A stretch of 64,000 nucleotides of DNA from Streptomyces gelaticus (GTDB lineage: Bacteria; Actinomycetota; Actinomycetes; Streptomycetales; Streptomycetaceae). Below the pieces are notes generated by a model that had not been told where the DNA came from, made no database searches, and was given only the letters and a program-made list of their open reading frames with translations. Numbering within the stretch: the stretch's first letter is position 1; each line of letters opens with the position of its first letter. The DNA lies in the NCBI RefSeq assembly GCF_014649535.1, contig NZ_BMTF01000026.1, positions 43,543 through 107,542 of the forward strand, written 5' to 3'. Made by a program: the position numbers and the translations under genes. Of the stretch, positions 40,520 through 49,601 are shown piece after piece.

Positions 40520-41638
40520 GTGGCCGATATCCAGATTCCCGCTGACATCAAGCCCGCCGACGGACGCTTCGGCGCCGGTCCTTCCAAGGTGCGGACGGAG
40601 GCGCTCGACGCGCTGGCCGCCACCGGTACGTCTCTTCTCGGTACGTCCCACCGCCAGGCCCCGGTCAAGAACCTGGTCGGTGCGGTGCGGCAGGGCGTGC
40701 GCGACCTCTTCTCCCTCCCCGAGGGCTACGAGGTGATCCTGGGCAACGGCGGCTCCACCGCCTTCTGGGACATCGCGACGCACGGGCTCATCGAGACGAA
40801 GTCCCAGCACCTCAACTTCGGCGAGTTCTCGTCGAAGTTCGCGAAGGCCGCCAAGCTCGCCCCGTGGCTGGCCGACCCGACCGTGATCGCCTCCGACCCG
40901 GGCACCCACCCGGATCCGCGGGCCGAGGCCGGCGTCGACGTGTACGCCTTCACGCACAACGAGACCTCGACCGGTGTCGCCGCGCCCGTGAAGCGCGTCG
41001 CGGGCGCCGACGAGGGCTCCCTGGTCCTGGTGGACGCCACCTCCGGTGCGGGCGGCCTGCCGGTCGACATCACCGAGTCGGACGTCTACTACTTCGCCCC
41101 GCAGAAGTCCTTCGCCTCCGACGGCGGCCTGTGGATCGGCGTCTTCTCCCCGGCGGCCCTGGAGCGCGCCGCGCGCGTCCACGCCTCCGGCCGCCACATC
41201 CCGGAGTTCTTCTCGCTGCCCACGGCGATCGACAACTCCCTGAAGAACCAGACGTACAACACCCCGGCCCTGGCCACGCTGTTCCTCCTGAACGAGCAGC
41301 TGACCTGGATGAACACCCAGGGCGGCCTGGACTTCACCACCGGCCGCACGGCCGCCTCGGCGCAGAACCTGTACGGCTGGGCCGAGGAGTCGAAGTACGC
41401 GACCCCGTTCGTCACCGACCCGGCGAAGCGCTCGCAGGTCATCGGCACGATCGACTTCTCGGACGAGATCGACGCCGCCGCCGTCGCCAAGGCCCTGCGC
41501 GCCAACGGCATCGTCGACACCGAGCCGTACCGCAAGCTGGGCCGCAACCAGCTGCGCGTGGCGATGTTCCCGGCGATCGACCCGTCGGACATCCAGGCCC
41601 TGACCGCCTGCATCGACTACGTGATCGAGAAGCTGTGA
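40520..41638 (+). CDS. serC: Phosphoserine aminotransferase
   Basis: The 372-residue PLP enzyme of serine biosynthesis converts 3-phosphohydroxypyruvate to phosphoserine. It has the actinobacterial-type SerC features: FGAGPSKVRTEALDAL, LLGTSHRQAPVKNLVG, the PLP-binding loop YYFAPQKSFASDGG with Lys in PQKSF, and RVAMFPAIDPSDIQALT at the C-terminus. The GTG at 40520 is directly downstream of a TACGCT box without a ribosome site, suggesting leaderless translation. It is followed by a strong terminator. Confidence 0.95.
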   Translation: MADIQIPADIKPADGRFGAGPSKVRTEALDALAATGTSLLGTSHRQAPVKNLVGAVRQGVRDLFSLPEGYEVILGNGGSTAFWDIATHGLIETKSQHLNFGEFSSKFAKAAKLAPWLADPTVIASDPGTHPDPRAEAGVDVYAFTHNETSTGVAAPVKRVAGADEGSLVLVDATSGAGGLPVDITESDVYYFAPQKSFASDGGLWIGVFSPAALERAARVHASGRHIPEFFSLPTAIDNSLKNQTYNTPALATLFLLNEQLTWMNTQGGLDFTTGRTAASAQNLYGWAEESKYATPFVTDPAKRSQVIGTIDFSDEIDAAAVAKALRANGIVDTEPYRKLGRNQLRVAMFPAIDPSDIQALTACIDYVIEKL

Positions 41639-41655
41639 CGACGTAGTACCCGTAT

Positions 41656-41693
41656 GAGGAAGGGCCCCGCGCGTCAGCTCGGGGCCCTTCCTC
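41656..41693 (+). terminator. serC terminator hairpin
   Basis: gaggaagggccccg (41656-41669) and cggggcccttcctc (41680-41693) form a perfect 14-bp stem with a 10-nt loop, 17 bp after the serC stop. GTTC follows, not a long T-run. Confidence 0.88.
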
Positions 41694-41788
41694 GTTCACT
41701 CGGCCGGGTGGCGGAACGACCTTCGGTCCCTGGCGAACGGATCGGCCTACGATGATGACCTCGACATCACCCCTTCAGGAGGCCCGCA

Positions 41789-42400
41789 ATGTCTGCAGCA
41801 GCAGTCGAGCACCCCTGTGACGGTGAGCCGGAGTCGCTGCTCGCAATGGCCAACAGGCTCGCGGAGCAGAACCCGGGTTGCCGTGTCGAGATCATCGGAG
41901 GCGTCATCACCGTGGCCCCACCCCCGGACGGCCCGCATGCCAACGCGCTGACCACGCTCATGATTCCCTTCCTGGCCGCAGGCCTTCACGGCGAGGAGAC
42001 CTGCGTCCTCCAAGGGATCGGTTTGTGGCTCCCCGGTGGCCCCGAGGATTTCGCCATCCCCGACCTGGCGATCGTCGACGCCGATTTCGACGAGCACCTG
42101 ATCGAGAACAACTGCTACGACCCCGCCGTCTTCCGCCTCGTGCTGGAGGTCACCTCCAGCAACTACAACAGCGACCTGCGCAACAAGGTCGCCGCCTACG
42201 CCGAGGCCAAGATCCCGGTGTACGTGATCATCGACCGCAAGCACGGCCGGGTGCACGTCCTGACCGAGCCCATGGGCGGCGGTTACGACAGCCACCAGGT
42301 GTACGCCCCCGGGCAGACCGTCACCCTCCCCGAGTCGATCGGCGCCCCGGTGACCCTCGATGTCGACGAGCTCATCCGGGCCGGCCGCCCCCGCGCCTGA
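41789..42400 (+). CDS. Uma2-family (DUF820) putative endonuclease
   Basis: The 203-residue protein has a PD-(D/E)xK-like core: EIIGGVITVAPPPDGPHAN, IPDLAIVDADFD, LVLEVTSSNYNSD with the active-site Glu, and KIPVYVIIDRKHGRV. Uma2 proteins are abundant in Streptomyces and cyanobacteria and of unproven function. The start ATG has AGGAGG 8 nt upstream. Ends back-to-back with the convergent DUF4259 gene. A second, distinct Uma2 gene lies at 56379. Confidence 0.9.
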   Translation: MSAAAVEHPCDGEPESLLAMANRLAEQNPGCRVEIIGGVITVAPPPDGPHANALTTLMIPFLAAGLHGEETCVLQGIGLWLPGGPEDFAIPDLAIVDADFDEHLIENNCYDPAVFRLVLEVTSSNYNSDLRNKVAAYAEAKIPVYVIIDRKHGRVHVLTEPMGGGYDSHQVYAPGQTVTLPESIGAPVTLDVDELIRAGRPRA

Positions 42401-42805
42401 TCAGCCGGCCGCCGCCACCAGCACCTCCCGGAGCCGGGCGATGCCCGGGGCCCACTCCTTGTCCCCCGCCTCGTCCCACAGCTCGCGCAGCTCCGAATTC
42501 TCGCCCAGCACCGCGTCGAGCGCCTTCACCGCGAGGGGGCGCAGGTCCGTCGGCAGGACGGGCAGCGGCTTGTCGGGGCCGTACGCCGTGGTCACCGGCT
42601 CGCCGCCCGGACACTGCGAGGCGACCAGTGCGGCCGCCGCGACGGCGGGAGCGCCCTCGTCACTGTCCAGATAGTCCGCCTCGATCGCGACGACCAGGGC
42701 ATCGCGGATCACCGCTGCCCGCCCGGCCTCCGGCGCGTCGTCGATCGTGCCGGAGAAGTCCGCGGCGGTGTCGTTGTCGAAATGACCGATGTCCCAGGTG
42801 CCCAC
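42401..42805 (-). CDS. DUF4259 protein
   Basis: The 134-residue protein begins MGTWDIGHFDNDTAADFSGT, the signature of DUF4259, followed by LDSDEGAPAVAAAALVASQC and a helical end. Function unknown. It is convergent, with its stop directly abutting the Uma2 stop, and lies 88 bp downstream of the propeller protein gene in the same direction. Confidence 0.88.
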   Translation of the reverse strand: MGTWDIGHFDNDTAADFSGTIDDAPEAGRAAVIRDALVVAIEADYLDSDEGAPAVAAAALVASQCPGGEPVTTAYGPDKPLPVLPTDLRPLAVKALDAVLGENSELRELWDEAGDKEWAPGIARLREVLVAAAG

Positions 42806-42892
42806 GAGGTGCCCTCCGCAAGTGTTGTGCCTACGTGCGCCACTCTCGCACCGACCACTGACAACGGCGGGCCGACTCGGTTCCCCGCCGGC

Positions 42893-43885
42893 TCAGTTCC
42901 CCTTCCGGCGCCTCCCCATGAACACCAGGAACCCGATGCCGGCGAGCACCAGCACACCGGTCAGGGTCGTCCCCTTCCCGTCACCGGCACCCCCGCTCCC
43001 CGCCCCGGCGGACGCGGCCGAGGAGTCGCCGCCCCGGGACGGCGACTTCCCGTCGCCCCCGTTGCCGCTCTCCACGTCCACCCGCTCCACGTCGCTCTGC
43101 TCCCCCTCCGAGCCGAACATCAGCGCCGAGCCGTCCGCCGTGTACGTCACGGACTCGGCCTGCCGCTGGATCGGTGCCCGGACCGCGTGGTCGGCGCCGA
43201 GCCGGCCGTTCTCGAAGACGTAGCCCCGGGCGCTGAAGTACGAGCGCAGCACCAGCTCCTTGCCGTCCGGCGAGAACGCCCCGTCCGTCACCCACGGCAC
43301 CTCACCCACCCGCCGGAAGACATTGGCGGCCCCGGTGGTCAGCTTCGCCGGGCCCTCGTACAGCCCGCCGCCGTCCTCGTTCTTCGACGCGATGTAGACG
43401 CGCCCGGTCACGGGGTGGACCATCAGCGCCTCGGCGTTGCGCGGGCCGTCCGCGTACTTCACGTCGAACTGGGTGGCGGAGACCGTGGCGTCCTTCAGCT
43501 CCTTCGGCTCCGGGAAGCGGTAGATCCAGACGTGGTCCCAGCTGCCGTTCAGGTTGTCGCCGATGTCACCGACGTACAGATTGCCGTCCGGGCCGAGGGA
43601 GATGGCCTCGACGTCGCGGGGTTCGCCCACCCCCTTCATGGTGATCGTCGCGACGGTCTTCCCGGTCCGGGAGTCGACGGCGTAGACGTACGGCCCGTCG
43701 TCGCTGTCGTTGTGCGTCCAGTAGATGCCGGGGTGGGCGCGGCTCGCGGCGAGGCCGCTGGACTCGGTGATCCGGGGGTCCTCGATCGTGAAGCTCCGGT
43801 CGGCTCCGTCGTCGGCCACGGCCGGAGCCGCCCCGGTGAACAGGAGCAGCGCGGCGGCTCCGGACGCAGTCAGGTACGAACGCAT
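42893..43885 (-). CDS. Exported beta-propeller-like membrane-anchored protein
   Basis: This 330-residue protein has a signal peptide (MRSYLTASGAAALLLFTGAA, cleavage near AVADD). A propeller-type body follows with SHxDN-like GIYWTHNDSDDGPYVYAVDS, DVEAISLGPDGNLYVGDIGD and FSPDGKELVLRSYFSARGYV. A Gly/Ser linker leads to a C-terminal helix (TTLTGVLVLAGIGFLVFMG) and RRRKGN, a membrane anchor without LPXTG. Similar proteins are annotated as esterase-like/WD40 exported. The ATG at 43885 begins the signal; the 38-codon extension is rejected. Confidence 0.82.
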   Translation of the reverse strand: MRSYLTASGAAALLLFTGAAPAVADDGADRSFTIEDPRITESSGLAASRAHPGIYWTHNDSDDGPYVYAVDSRTGKTVATITMKGVGEPRDVEAISLGPDGNLYVGDIGDNLNGSWDHVWIYRFPEPKELKDATVSATQFDVKYADGPRNAEALMVHPVTGRVYIASKNEDGGGLYEGPAKLTTGAANVFRRVGEVPWVTDGAFSPDGKELVLRSYFSARGYVFENGRLGADHAVRAPIQRQAESVTYTADGSALMFGSEGEQSDVERVDVESGNGGDGKSPSRGGDSSAASAGAGSGGAGDGKGTTLTGVLVLAGIGFLVFMGRRRKGN

Positions 43886-43943
43886 GGCACAAGTGTCCAT
43901 CGTCACGTCGCAGGTGGCGGGAGAGATCCGCAATGATGACGCC

Positions 43944-44630
43944 ATGCGGTTCACGTTTGTCGGCGATTCCATGACCATCGGCTGCGCCGGCGACTTCACC
44001 TGGCGCTACCGGATGTGGCAGCACCTCACCTCCACCCTCGGTGCGCCGTTCACGATCGTCGGGCCGCACAGTGCGCTGTACGACACGGCGGCGGGCGCCC
44101 CGGTCAGCCACGAGTACGGCGCGCCGGACTTCCCCGCCTGGGCCCGCACCCATCTGGCCGGCTGGGGCGAGGGCTGGCTGCACATGGCCCCGGTGATCGC
44201 CGGCACGGTGACCGGACACCGCACGGACGTCCTGCTCGTCTCGCTCGGCCTGATAGACCTCGGGTTCTACACGGACAGCGACCAGACCGCCCTGAACGCA
44301 CGGGCGTTCATCACGGCGGCGCGCACCGCCAACCCGCACGTCAAGATGGTCCTCATGCCCGTGATACCGAACATCCGGGCCGAGTCGGACGCCCCGTTCG
44401 CCGCCGAGTGCGACCGTTTCAACGAGCTGCTCGCCAAGGCCGTCGCCGACCTCGACGACCCGATGTCCCCGGTCCTGCTGGCCTCCCGCCCTCCGGGGTA
44501 CGACATCCACGAGGACACGTACGACGGAACGCACCCCGGCCCCACCGGCGAGCACGCGCTGGCGGGCGCGTTCGCCGACGCGATGCATCAGGCGTGGGGG
44601 CTGGGCGGCCCGTACACGCCCCATTCCTGA
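43944..44630 (+). CDS. SGNH/GDSL-family hydrolase
   Basis: The 228-residue cytosolic-looking esterase has FVGDSMTIG with the nucleophile Ser in block I, LLVSLGLIDLGFY resembling block III, where the usual Asn is not evident, and DGTHPGPTGE with the catalytic Asp and His. No signal peptide. The start ATG 43944 is preceded by GATGAC, a weak site. It is divergent from the propeller protein. The frame continues past its TGA for another 44 sense codons (see next feature). Confidence 0.85.
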   Translation: MRFTFVGDSMTIGCAGDFTWRYRMWQHLTSTLGAPFTIVGPHSALYDTAAGAPVSHEYGAPDFPAWARTHLAGWGEGWLHMAPVIAGTVTGHRTDVLLVSLGLIDLGFYTDSDQTALNARAFITAARTANPHVKMVLMPVIPNIRAESDAPFAAECDRFNELLAKAVADLDDPMSPVLLASRPPGYDIHEDTYDGTHPGPTGEHALAGAFADAMHQAWGLGGPYTPHS

Positions 44631-44763
44631 GCGGGCAATGCCTCGCTGACGGTGATCCGCTGCGCCCCCGACCGCCCGGCGTCGGTCCTGGTCTCCAACG
44701 ACATGCGGCATCTGCCCGACGAGCTGTGCTGGACGGGGTTCCCGCCGAAGCTCCGGGTCTGAG
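44631..44763 (+). other. Open in-frame extension after the SGNH stop
   Basis: Directly following the TGA at 44628-44630, the same frame reads another 44 sense codons with high G/C third positions (VIRCAPDRPASVLVSND, then HLPDELCWTGFPPKLRV) and stops at 44761-44763. A GTG at 44656 could start a separate 35-residue peptide. It may be the end of a once longer SGNH protein, a remnant of an unrelated gene, or a true micro-protein. Confidence 0.35.
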
Positions 44764-44774
44764 CCCGGGACTGC

Positions 44775-45398
44775 CTACCGGTTGCCCGAAGAGGGCCGGG
44801 CCCGCACATGCATCCGCTCCCCCTGCTGCCCGAACAGGCTGAGGAATTCCACCGGCTCGGGCCCGGCGCTGGCCCAGGCGTGCGGCGTACGCGTGTCGAA
44901 CTCGGCGGCCTCACCGGCCGTGAGCACCAGATCGTGCTCGCCCAGCAGCAGCCGCAACCGCCCCGCCAGCACGTACAGCCACTCGTATCCCTCGTGCACC
45001 CGCTGTTCCAGCGGCCCCGTGGACCCGCGCCCGCCGGGCAGGATCTGCTTGTACGCGTGCAGCCCACCGAGGTGCCGGGTGAGTGGTACGAACGTCATGC
45101 CGTCGCGGGTGAAGGGGCGGAAGTGGACGCGCGGGTCGCCGGTGGCCGGGGCGCCGACCAGCTCGTCCAGCTGCACCCCGTACGCCTTCGCCAGCGGCAA
45201 CAGCAGTTCGAGGGTCGGCTTGCGGCCGCCGGACTCCAGGCGCGAGAGGGTGCTCAGGGAGATCCCGGTCGTCTCGCTGAGCTGCGCCAGCGTCGTGCCG
45301 CGTTCCTGGCGCAGGGCCCGCAGTCGCGGTCCGACGCCCGTCAGAACGGTCGTGATCTCGTCGTCAGGTTGTTCCGCTCGCTCCGCGCCGTCTGCCAT
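44775..45398 (-). CDS. XRE regulator with cupin sensor domain
   Basis: The 207-residue protein has an N-terminal HTH (RQERGTTLAQLSETTGISLS, then TLSRLESGGRKPTLELLLPL) and a C-terminal cupin (EGYEWLYVLAGRLRLLLGEH, then AAEFDTRTPHAWASAGPEPV). XRE-cupin proteins of the PuuR/SutR type regulate amine or sulfur metabolism. The ATG at 45398 is chosen because the upstream extension is Arg/Pro rich. No target gene is obvious next to it. Confidence 0.9.
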   Translation of the reverse strand: MADGAERAEQPDDEITTVLTGVGPRLRALRQERGTTLAQLSETTGISLSTLSRLESGGRKPTLELLLPLAKAYGVQLDELVGAPATGDPRVHFRPFTRDGMTFVPLTRHLGGLHAYKQILPGGRGSTGPLEQRVHEGYEWLYVLAGRLRLLLGEHDLVLTAGEAAEFDTRTPHAWASAGPEPVEFLSLFGQQGERMHVRARPSSGNR

Positions 45399-45433
45399 GG
45401 GCCCATTATTTGCCGACCCGGCAACCGGACGCG

Positions 45434-46072
45434 TCAGGACGACAGGATCATGGCCAGCGAGAGCCGGGTCAGCTCGTCGGTCAGCCACTCGGCGTCGACC
45501 TGGCGGGGCCGGCGGCCGTGGTGGGCCATGAGTTCGTCCACCGAGTGGTTGAGCACCGTGACGGTCACCGTGTGGTCCCTGGCCACCGCCTCGCCCCGGC
45601 GCACGGCGCGCTCGGCCTCGGACGTCAGGAACTCGATCCACATGGCCCGCCAGGTCGCGAGGTGGTTGTCCACCTCGCGGCTCACTCCGAGCACCTCGAC
45701 GAACGCCACCCGGGCCGCGCACCGGTCCTCGGTGACCGCCTTCACATAGGCATCGAAGAGCAGCCGGACCCGTTCCTCCGTCGAGCAGTCCTCCATGCCC
45801 TCCGCCATCAGGGCGTTCTCGGCCGCGCGCAGCCCATGGGTCGCGACCTCGTCGTAGAGCGCCATCAACAGCACCTCCCGGGAGAGGAACTCCTGCTGGA
45901 AGACGTGGACGGGCACCTTCGCGCGGGCGCACAACTCCTCGATGCCCGTGTTCGCGTACCCGTACGCACCGAACAACTCGCGCCCTGCCCGCAGGAGCCG
46001 GTCCCGCGCCCCCAAGAGCTCCATGGCCTGCCCCGCCGTCCCGTTCCGCCGGATCGCCACGACACCCGTCAT
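45434..46072 (-). CDS. TetR-family regulator, divergent HTH
   Basis: The 212-residue protein has a TetR-like N-terminus (LLRAGRELFGAYGYANTGIE, then ELCARAKVPVHVFQQEFLSR) and a helical C-terminal domain with DELMAHHGRRPRQVDAEWLT. ATG 46072 has AGGAGG 6 nt upstream; the ORF-initial ATG at 46144 is rejected. It is in the same direction as, and after the terminator of, the lipoprotein gene. Target unknown. Confidence 0.85.
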   Translation of the reverse strand: MTGVVAIRRNGTAGQAMELLGARDRLLRAGRELFGAYGYANTGIEELCARAKVPVHVFQQEFLSREVLLMALYDEVATHGLRAAENALMAEGMEDCSTEERVRLLFDAYVKAVTEDRCAARVAFVEVLGVSREVDNHLATWRAMWIEFLTSEAERAVRRGEAVARDHTVTVTVLNHSVDELMAHHGRRPRQVDAEWLTDELTRLSLAMILSS

Positions 46073-46306
46073 CGGTCCTCCTTCGTCGTCCGTACCGCTG
46101 CCCCCACTCTTCCCGCTCCGTGCGGTCGGCGGTGGGTCCGCCACGCACTGCGGACTCCATCACTTCCCGGGCTCCCCCGCCTCGGGAACTCCTCAAGAAA
46201 CACCCCTCGGGGGGCGCGAGACCTGCCCCTTCACGCCTCGGCGCAGGCGCCCCCGCCCTCGAATCGGGCCCGTGCGGCCGGGGTTGCTGCTTCGTCCGGC
46301 GGACGC

Positions 46307-46344
46307 ACCGCGGCCGGTGAAGCGTGCGCTTCACCGGCCGCGGT
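46307..46344. terminator. 38-bp near-perfect palindromic terminator
   Basis: accgcggccggtgaagcg (46307-46324) pairs with cgcttcaccggccgcggt (46327-46344): an 18-bp perfect stem with a two-base centre, 40 bp after the lipoprotein stop on the minus strand. Confidence 0.85.
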
Positions 46345-46383
46345 GGTGTGTGCATGGGCATGACACCTTCCGGCGCCGGCCGG

Positions 46384-47034
46384 TCAGGCCTTGCCGGTGC
46401 AGATCGCGTCGTAGGGCCGACCCGGGCTCGGGAACAGCTCCAGGGGCTTGCTCCCGGCCGGACACTGCTCGGCCTTCTTCGTCAGGTCGAGCACCTTGCT
46501 CACACCGCTGCCGCCGCTGCCGCAGGCGACCTCCTTGGCCTGGTCGTCCACGCAGTCGCCCTTCACCAGCTGACCGCCGCCCGCACCGGCGTCACCGGGG
46601 TGGTCGCCGCTCAGGTTGCGGCCGCAGATGGTCTTGCTGGGGATGCCGGACTTGGCGTCGCCGCCGGAACCGAAGGAGACCTTCACCGAGATGATCGCGT
46701 CCGTACCGGCCGGGCACTGGATGGAATCGGAGAAGATCGCGCCGTCCTTGATCTCCAGTGCCTTGATCGTCGCCTTGGAGTCGCCGCAGTCCAGGGGCTG
46801 GTAGGCGTCCTTCGCGCTGCTGTCGGGCCCCGCGCAGTCGCCGACCTTCCAGTCCTTGGCCGCGTGGGTCCCGTCGCTCGACTTGTTGCAGGCAGTGGCC
46901 GCACCCAGGACGAGCGCGACGGCCAGCACCGCCTTCGAGCCGTTCAGAAGAGCCTTGCGAGAGCTGCGTCGCGGGGAGGAATCGGTACTGCTTCGGCTGC
47001 CGCTGTGGGGGCGCGTGCTGCCGTTGACTCTCAT
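46384..47034 (-). CDS. Secreted lipoprotein, hypothetical
   Basis: The 216-residue protein has a basic signal start (MRVNGSTRPHSGSRS), a hydrophobic stretch (KAVLAVALVLGAATAC) with lipobox GAATAC, and a mature part with four regularly spaced Cys-containing units (WKVGDCAGPDSSA, LDCGDSKATIKAL, KGDCVDDQAKEVACGSGG and EQCPAGSKPLEL). The doubled arrangement resembles LppU/SCO3899-type proteins that may bind a ligand through disulfide-rich repeats. ATG 47034 follows GAGGAGCAGT. Confidence 0.85.
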   Translation of the reverse strand: MRVNGSTRPHSGSRSSTDSSPRRSSRKALLNGSKAVLAVALVLGAATACNKSSDGTHAAKDWKVGDCAGPDSSAKDAYQPLDCGDSKATIKALEIKDGAIFSDSIQCPAGTDAIISVKVSFGSGGDAKSGIPSKTICGRNLSGDHPGDAGAGGGQLVKGDCVDDQAKEVACGSGGSGVSKVLDLTKKAEQCPAGSKPLELFPSPGRPYDAICTGKA

Positions 47035-47153
47035 ACTGCTCCTCGGAGTTCGGGTATGGGGCGCGGCCCGCACGGCACTCGGCGTGGCCCGCGCATGGTG
47101 GGGCGCGCGTGATGACGACAGGACCGGGCGCCGCGGTTCCCGCTCCGGCGGAT

Positions 47154-47738
47154 TCATCCGTCCTGCGGGCCCGGCGCGGCGAACTCCACGTCCGCGGCGC
47201 GCGCCACGACCTCCAGATCACTGCCGAGGGCCCATTCGGCGACCCGTGAGACGGTGGCGGCCGGGACGGGTCCGCTGATCCCGGGCGCGGCCGGGATGTC
47301 GTGCGTCGCGTGCGCGTCGTGCGGCATGACGACCCGATACCCCAGCTCCAGCGCTGTACGGGCCGTCGCCTGTACGCACATCTCGGACATCACGCCGCAG
47401 ATGGCGAGCGCCCGCACCCCGGAGTCCCTCAACAGGCCGTCCAGCGGCGTCCCGTGGAACCCGTCGTCCCTGAGCTTGCGGATGACGGCCTCGGTGGGCG
47501 AGTCCTCGACGGTGTGGTGGAGCTCCCAGCCGGGCGTACCCGGCTCGTCCCCCGCCCCGGGCGGCCCGTCGTTCTGCACGTGCACGACGAGCGCCCCGCC
47601 CTTGCGCGCCCGCGCGATCAGCTCCGCCGTCCGTTCCACGAGCCGGTCCGCCTCGGGCACCGCCCGGTCACCACGGACCGCGTCCGCCTGGACGTCCACA
47701 ACGAGCAGTGCCTGTACGGGAAGTGCGCGATTGGTCAT
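47154..47738 (-). CDS. Isochorismatase-family cysteine hydrolase
   Basis: The 194-residue protein has the catalytic triad of the family: Asp in LLVVDVQADAV, Lys in EAVIRKLRDDGFHGTPLD, and Cys in AICGVMSEMCVQATARTA, followed by VVMPHDAHATHD. Members hydrolyse isochorismate, nicotinamide or other small amides. The substrate cannot be read. The ATG at 47738 is used and the 13-residue upstream extension dropped. Confidence 0.9.
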   Translation of the reverse strand: MTNRALPVQALLVVDVQADAVRGDRAVPEADRLVERTAELIARARKGGALVVHVQNDGPPGAGDEPGTPGWELHHTVEDSPTEAVIRKLRDDGFHGTPLDGLLRDSGVRALAICGVMSEMCVQATARTALELGYRVVMPHDAHATHDIPAAPGISGPVPAATVSRVAEWALGSDLEVVARAADVEFAAPGPQDG

Positions 47739-47807
47739 GGTGTCATCTTGTCTGCCGGCGCCGGTGTGCCTCCACATGTTTTGAATCGGACGGAAGGTGC
47801 CCCCGCC

Positions 47808-48425
47808 CTATTCGCTCAGCCCCACGACGCCCCAGCCCCGCCGGGCGGCCTCGGTGAGAACGCGGCCCCATTCCGTCAGCAGGCGGGCGAACGCGTCGAA
47901 GTCACCGCCCCGGCCGTCGGGAACGGCGGAGTACCCGGTGAAGGCCTCGCGCAACCCGTCGAGCCGCGGCCGTGCGCCCTCCCAGGTCACGGCCAGCTCC
48001 CGGACGGCGGCCGGTGAGCGTGCGACCAGCAGGCCGTACGAGACTTCCGGGTCCTCGGAGAAGAAGTCCCGGTCCGTCTCCCCCGACTCACCGTCCATGC
48101 CGCCCCAGATCAGCCCGAGCAGGAGGGCGTCCAGCCCGGCTCGCAACAGCGGATCGGCGTGGTCGCGGACGCGCTCCCAGTAGTGGGTGGCCCAGAAGTG
48201 CGGCTTGTACGAGCCGAGGGTGTGCAGGAACTCGTAGACGGCGAAGCGGGTGCTGTTCGGACCCTGCGGCCGATTCCAGTCGCCGTCGACCACCGGGGCG
48301 TCGTGGTCCCACAGGCCTGTCTCGTCGGCGTACCAGGCATTCCTCAGCCGCAACAGCCGTTCGCGCTCGGGCACTTCGCCCAGCCATGACCAGTCGGCGA
48401 TCATCACCGTGATGTCGAGCCCCAT
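47808..48425 (-). CDS. Hypothetical protein
   Basis: The 205-residue protein begins MGLDITVMIADWSWLGEVPE and continues with RLLRLRNAWYADETGLWDH, HFWATHYWERVRDHADPLLR and MDGESGETDRDFFSEDP. This aromatic-rich acidic family is found in Streptomyces without assigned function. It has no signal, TM segment or recognised motif. Confidence 0.75.
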   Translation of the reverse strand: MGLDITVMIADWSWLGEVPERERLLRLRNAWYADETGLWDHDAPVVDGDWNRPQGPNSTRFAVYEFLHTLGSYKPHFWATHYWERVRDHADPLLRAGLDALLLGLIWGGMDGESGETDRDFFSEDPEVSYGLLVARSPAAVRELAVTWEGARPRLDGLREAFTGYSAVPDGRGGDFDAFARLLTEWGRVLTEAARRGWGVVGLSE

Positions 48426-48448
48426 GGCGCGAGGCTACCGGGCACGGG

Positions 48449-49432
48449 TCAGGTCGCGGCCCCGTCCGCCTCCGCGGCGAGTGCTGCGACGCGCTCGCGC
48501 CACGGGGTGTGGGGCGGGTCGTCCTCGTACGCGGCCGCCTGGGCGCGGTAGAACTCCCAGGCCGCCTCCCGGCGGCACGGGCCGCAGTGGGTGTCGTCCT
48601 CGTCGACGGTCCGGAAGACGTGGACCTCGCCCGGTCCGGCGCAGGTGACGAGTTTCGGGACCGGGGCCACCGGCACGGGGACAGCGGGCTGCGGAGGCTC
48701 CGGCAGCTTCTCCAGGAGGCGGTGGCGCAGGAACCCGACCGCCGATCGCACCCCGTCCGGAGGCAGTTCACTCGTCAGCGCCCTGCGCAGATCGGCGGTG
48801 GTGATCCCGCGACGGATCCACTCGGCGGCGAGTCCGGCCAGCCCTCTGGCCTCCCGGACACCCAGGTGGAGTTCGGGATTCGCATGGCGGAGCGAGAGCA
48901 ACACGCGTTCGCCCTCCGCCGCTTCGTGGCCGCACTCGGCACCGGTCGCCTCGGCGGCAACCGCCTCCGGCCCGGCTTCGGAGGGTGGGCGGGAGAAGTT
49001 CTTCTCTCGTTCTTCGTCCACCGGTTGTAAGTCGCCGACCATCCGACCCCCCGGACGACCGACCGCCGGATTCCGCGTACTCGGACGGGCAGCCACGACG
49101 ACCAGCCCGTCCCGGGCCCGGCGCGCCTGTTCCTTCGTCAGGGGTGTGTTGGCGAAGAGCTGGTCGGTGACCCAGAATCCCCGGTCGCCCTGCCGTCGCC
49201 ACTCGTGCACGAAGCCGTTCTCGACGAGCTGTCGCTTGGCCTTCTGGTACGCCCGCCCGGTGATGCCGAGCTTCCGCGCGTGCTCGCTGAGCGCCCGCCC
49301 GGATCGACCTTCGGGGAGTCCCTGCACATACAGGAGGAGGATCTTCGCGTCGCTGCCCAGACGCGGATGACGCACGACGTCGTGCGAGGCCTTCGTGTAG
49401 CGCCGAGAGGGCGCGATAGCATGCCAGAGCAT
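48449..49432 (-). CDS. Winged-HTH protein with C-terminal zinc motif, paralogue
   Basis: The 327-residue protein has an N-terminal winged helix (SDAKILLLYVQGLPEGRSGR, then SEHARKLGITGRAYQKAKRQ, WVTDQLFANTPLTKEQARRA). The conserved block LSLRHANPELHLGVREARGL, the SELPPDGVRSAVGFLRHRLL segment and CGPCRREA follow. The layout matches the protein at 30454 (LTAGLPASVDSPFGLVRRRL). The start ATG 49432 is chosen by alignment with the family; its ribosome site is weak. Possibly a plasmid- or phage-derived regulator. Confidence 0.75.
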   Translation of the reverse strand: MLWHAIAPSRRYTKASHDVVRHPRLGSDAKILLLYVQGLPEGRSGRALSEHARKLGITGRAYQKAKRQLVENGFVHEWRRQGDRGFWVTDQLFANTPLTKEQARRARDGLVVVAARPSTRNPAVGRPGGRMVGDLQPVDEEREKNFSRPPSEAGPEAVAAEATGAECGHEAAEGERVLLSLRHANPELHLGVREARGLAGLAAEWIRRGITTADLRRALTSELPPDGVRSAVGFLRHRLLEKLPEPPQPAVPVPVAPVPKLVTCAGPGEVHVFRTVDEDDTHCGPCRREAAWEFYRAQAAAYEDDPPHTPWRERVAALAAEADGAAT

Positions 49433-49601
49433 CTCTGGTGGACCTGTTCTTCCACTCGCGGTGAAGGCCCTCGGATCGGTGTTCGTAGCACCACCGGGGG
49501 CCGCCCCATGCATGCATATGCACGGAGCGTGATGTCGCGATCACCGTACCGCATGATTGAAGCCCCTCGTCCCGCGTTTGCGCATATTCATCGCGTAACA
49601 G

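Noticed and set aside
46145..46306. Short ORFs upstream of the TetR gene
   Set aside because: Frames read as shadows with no ribosome site.
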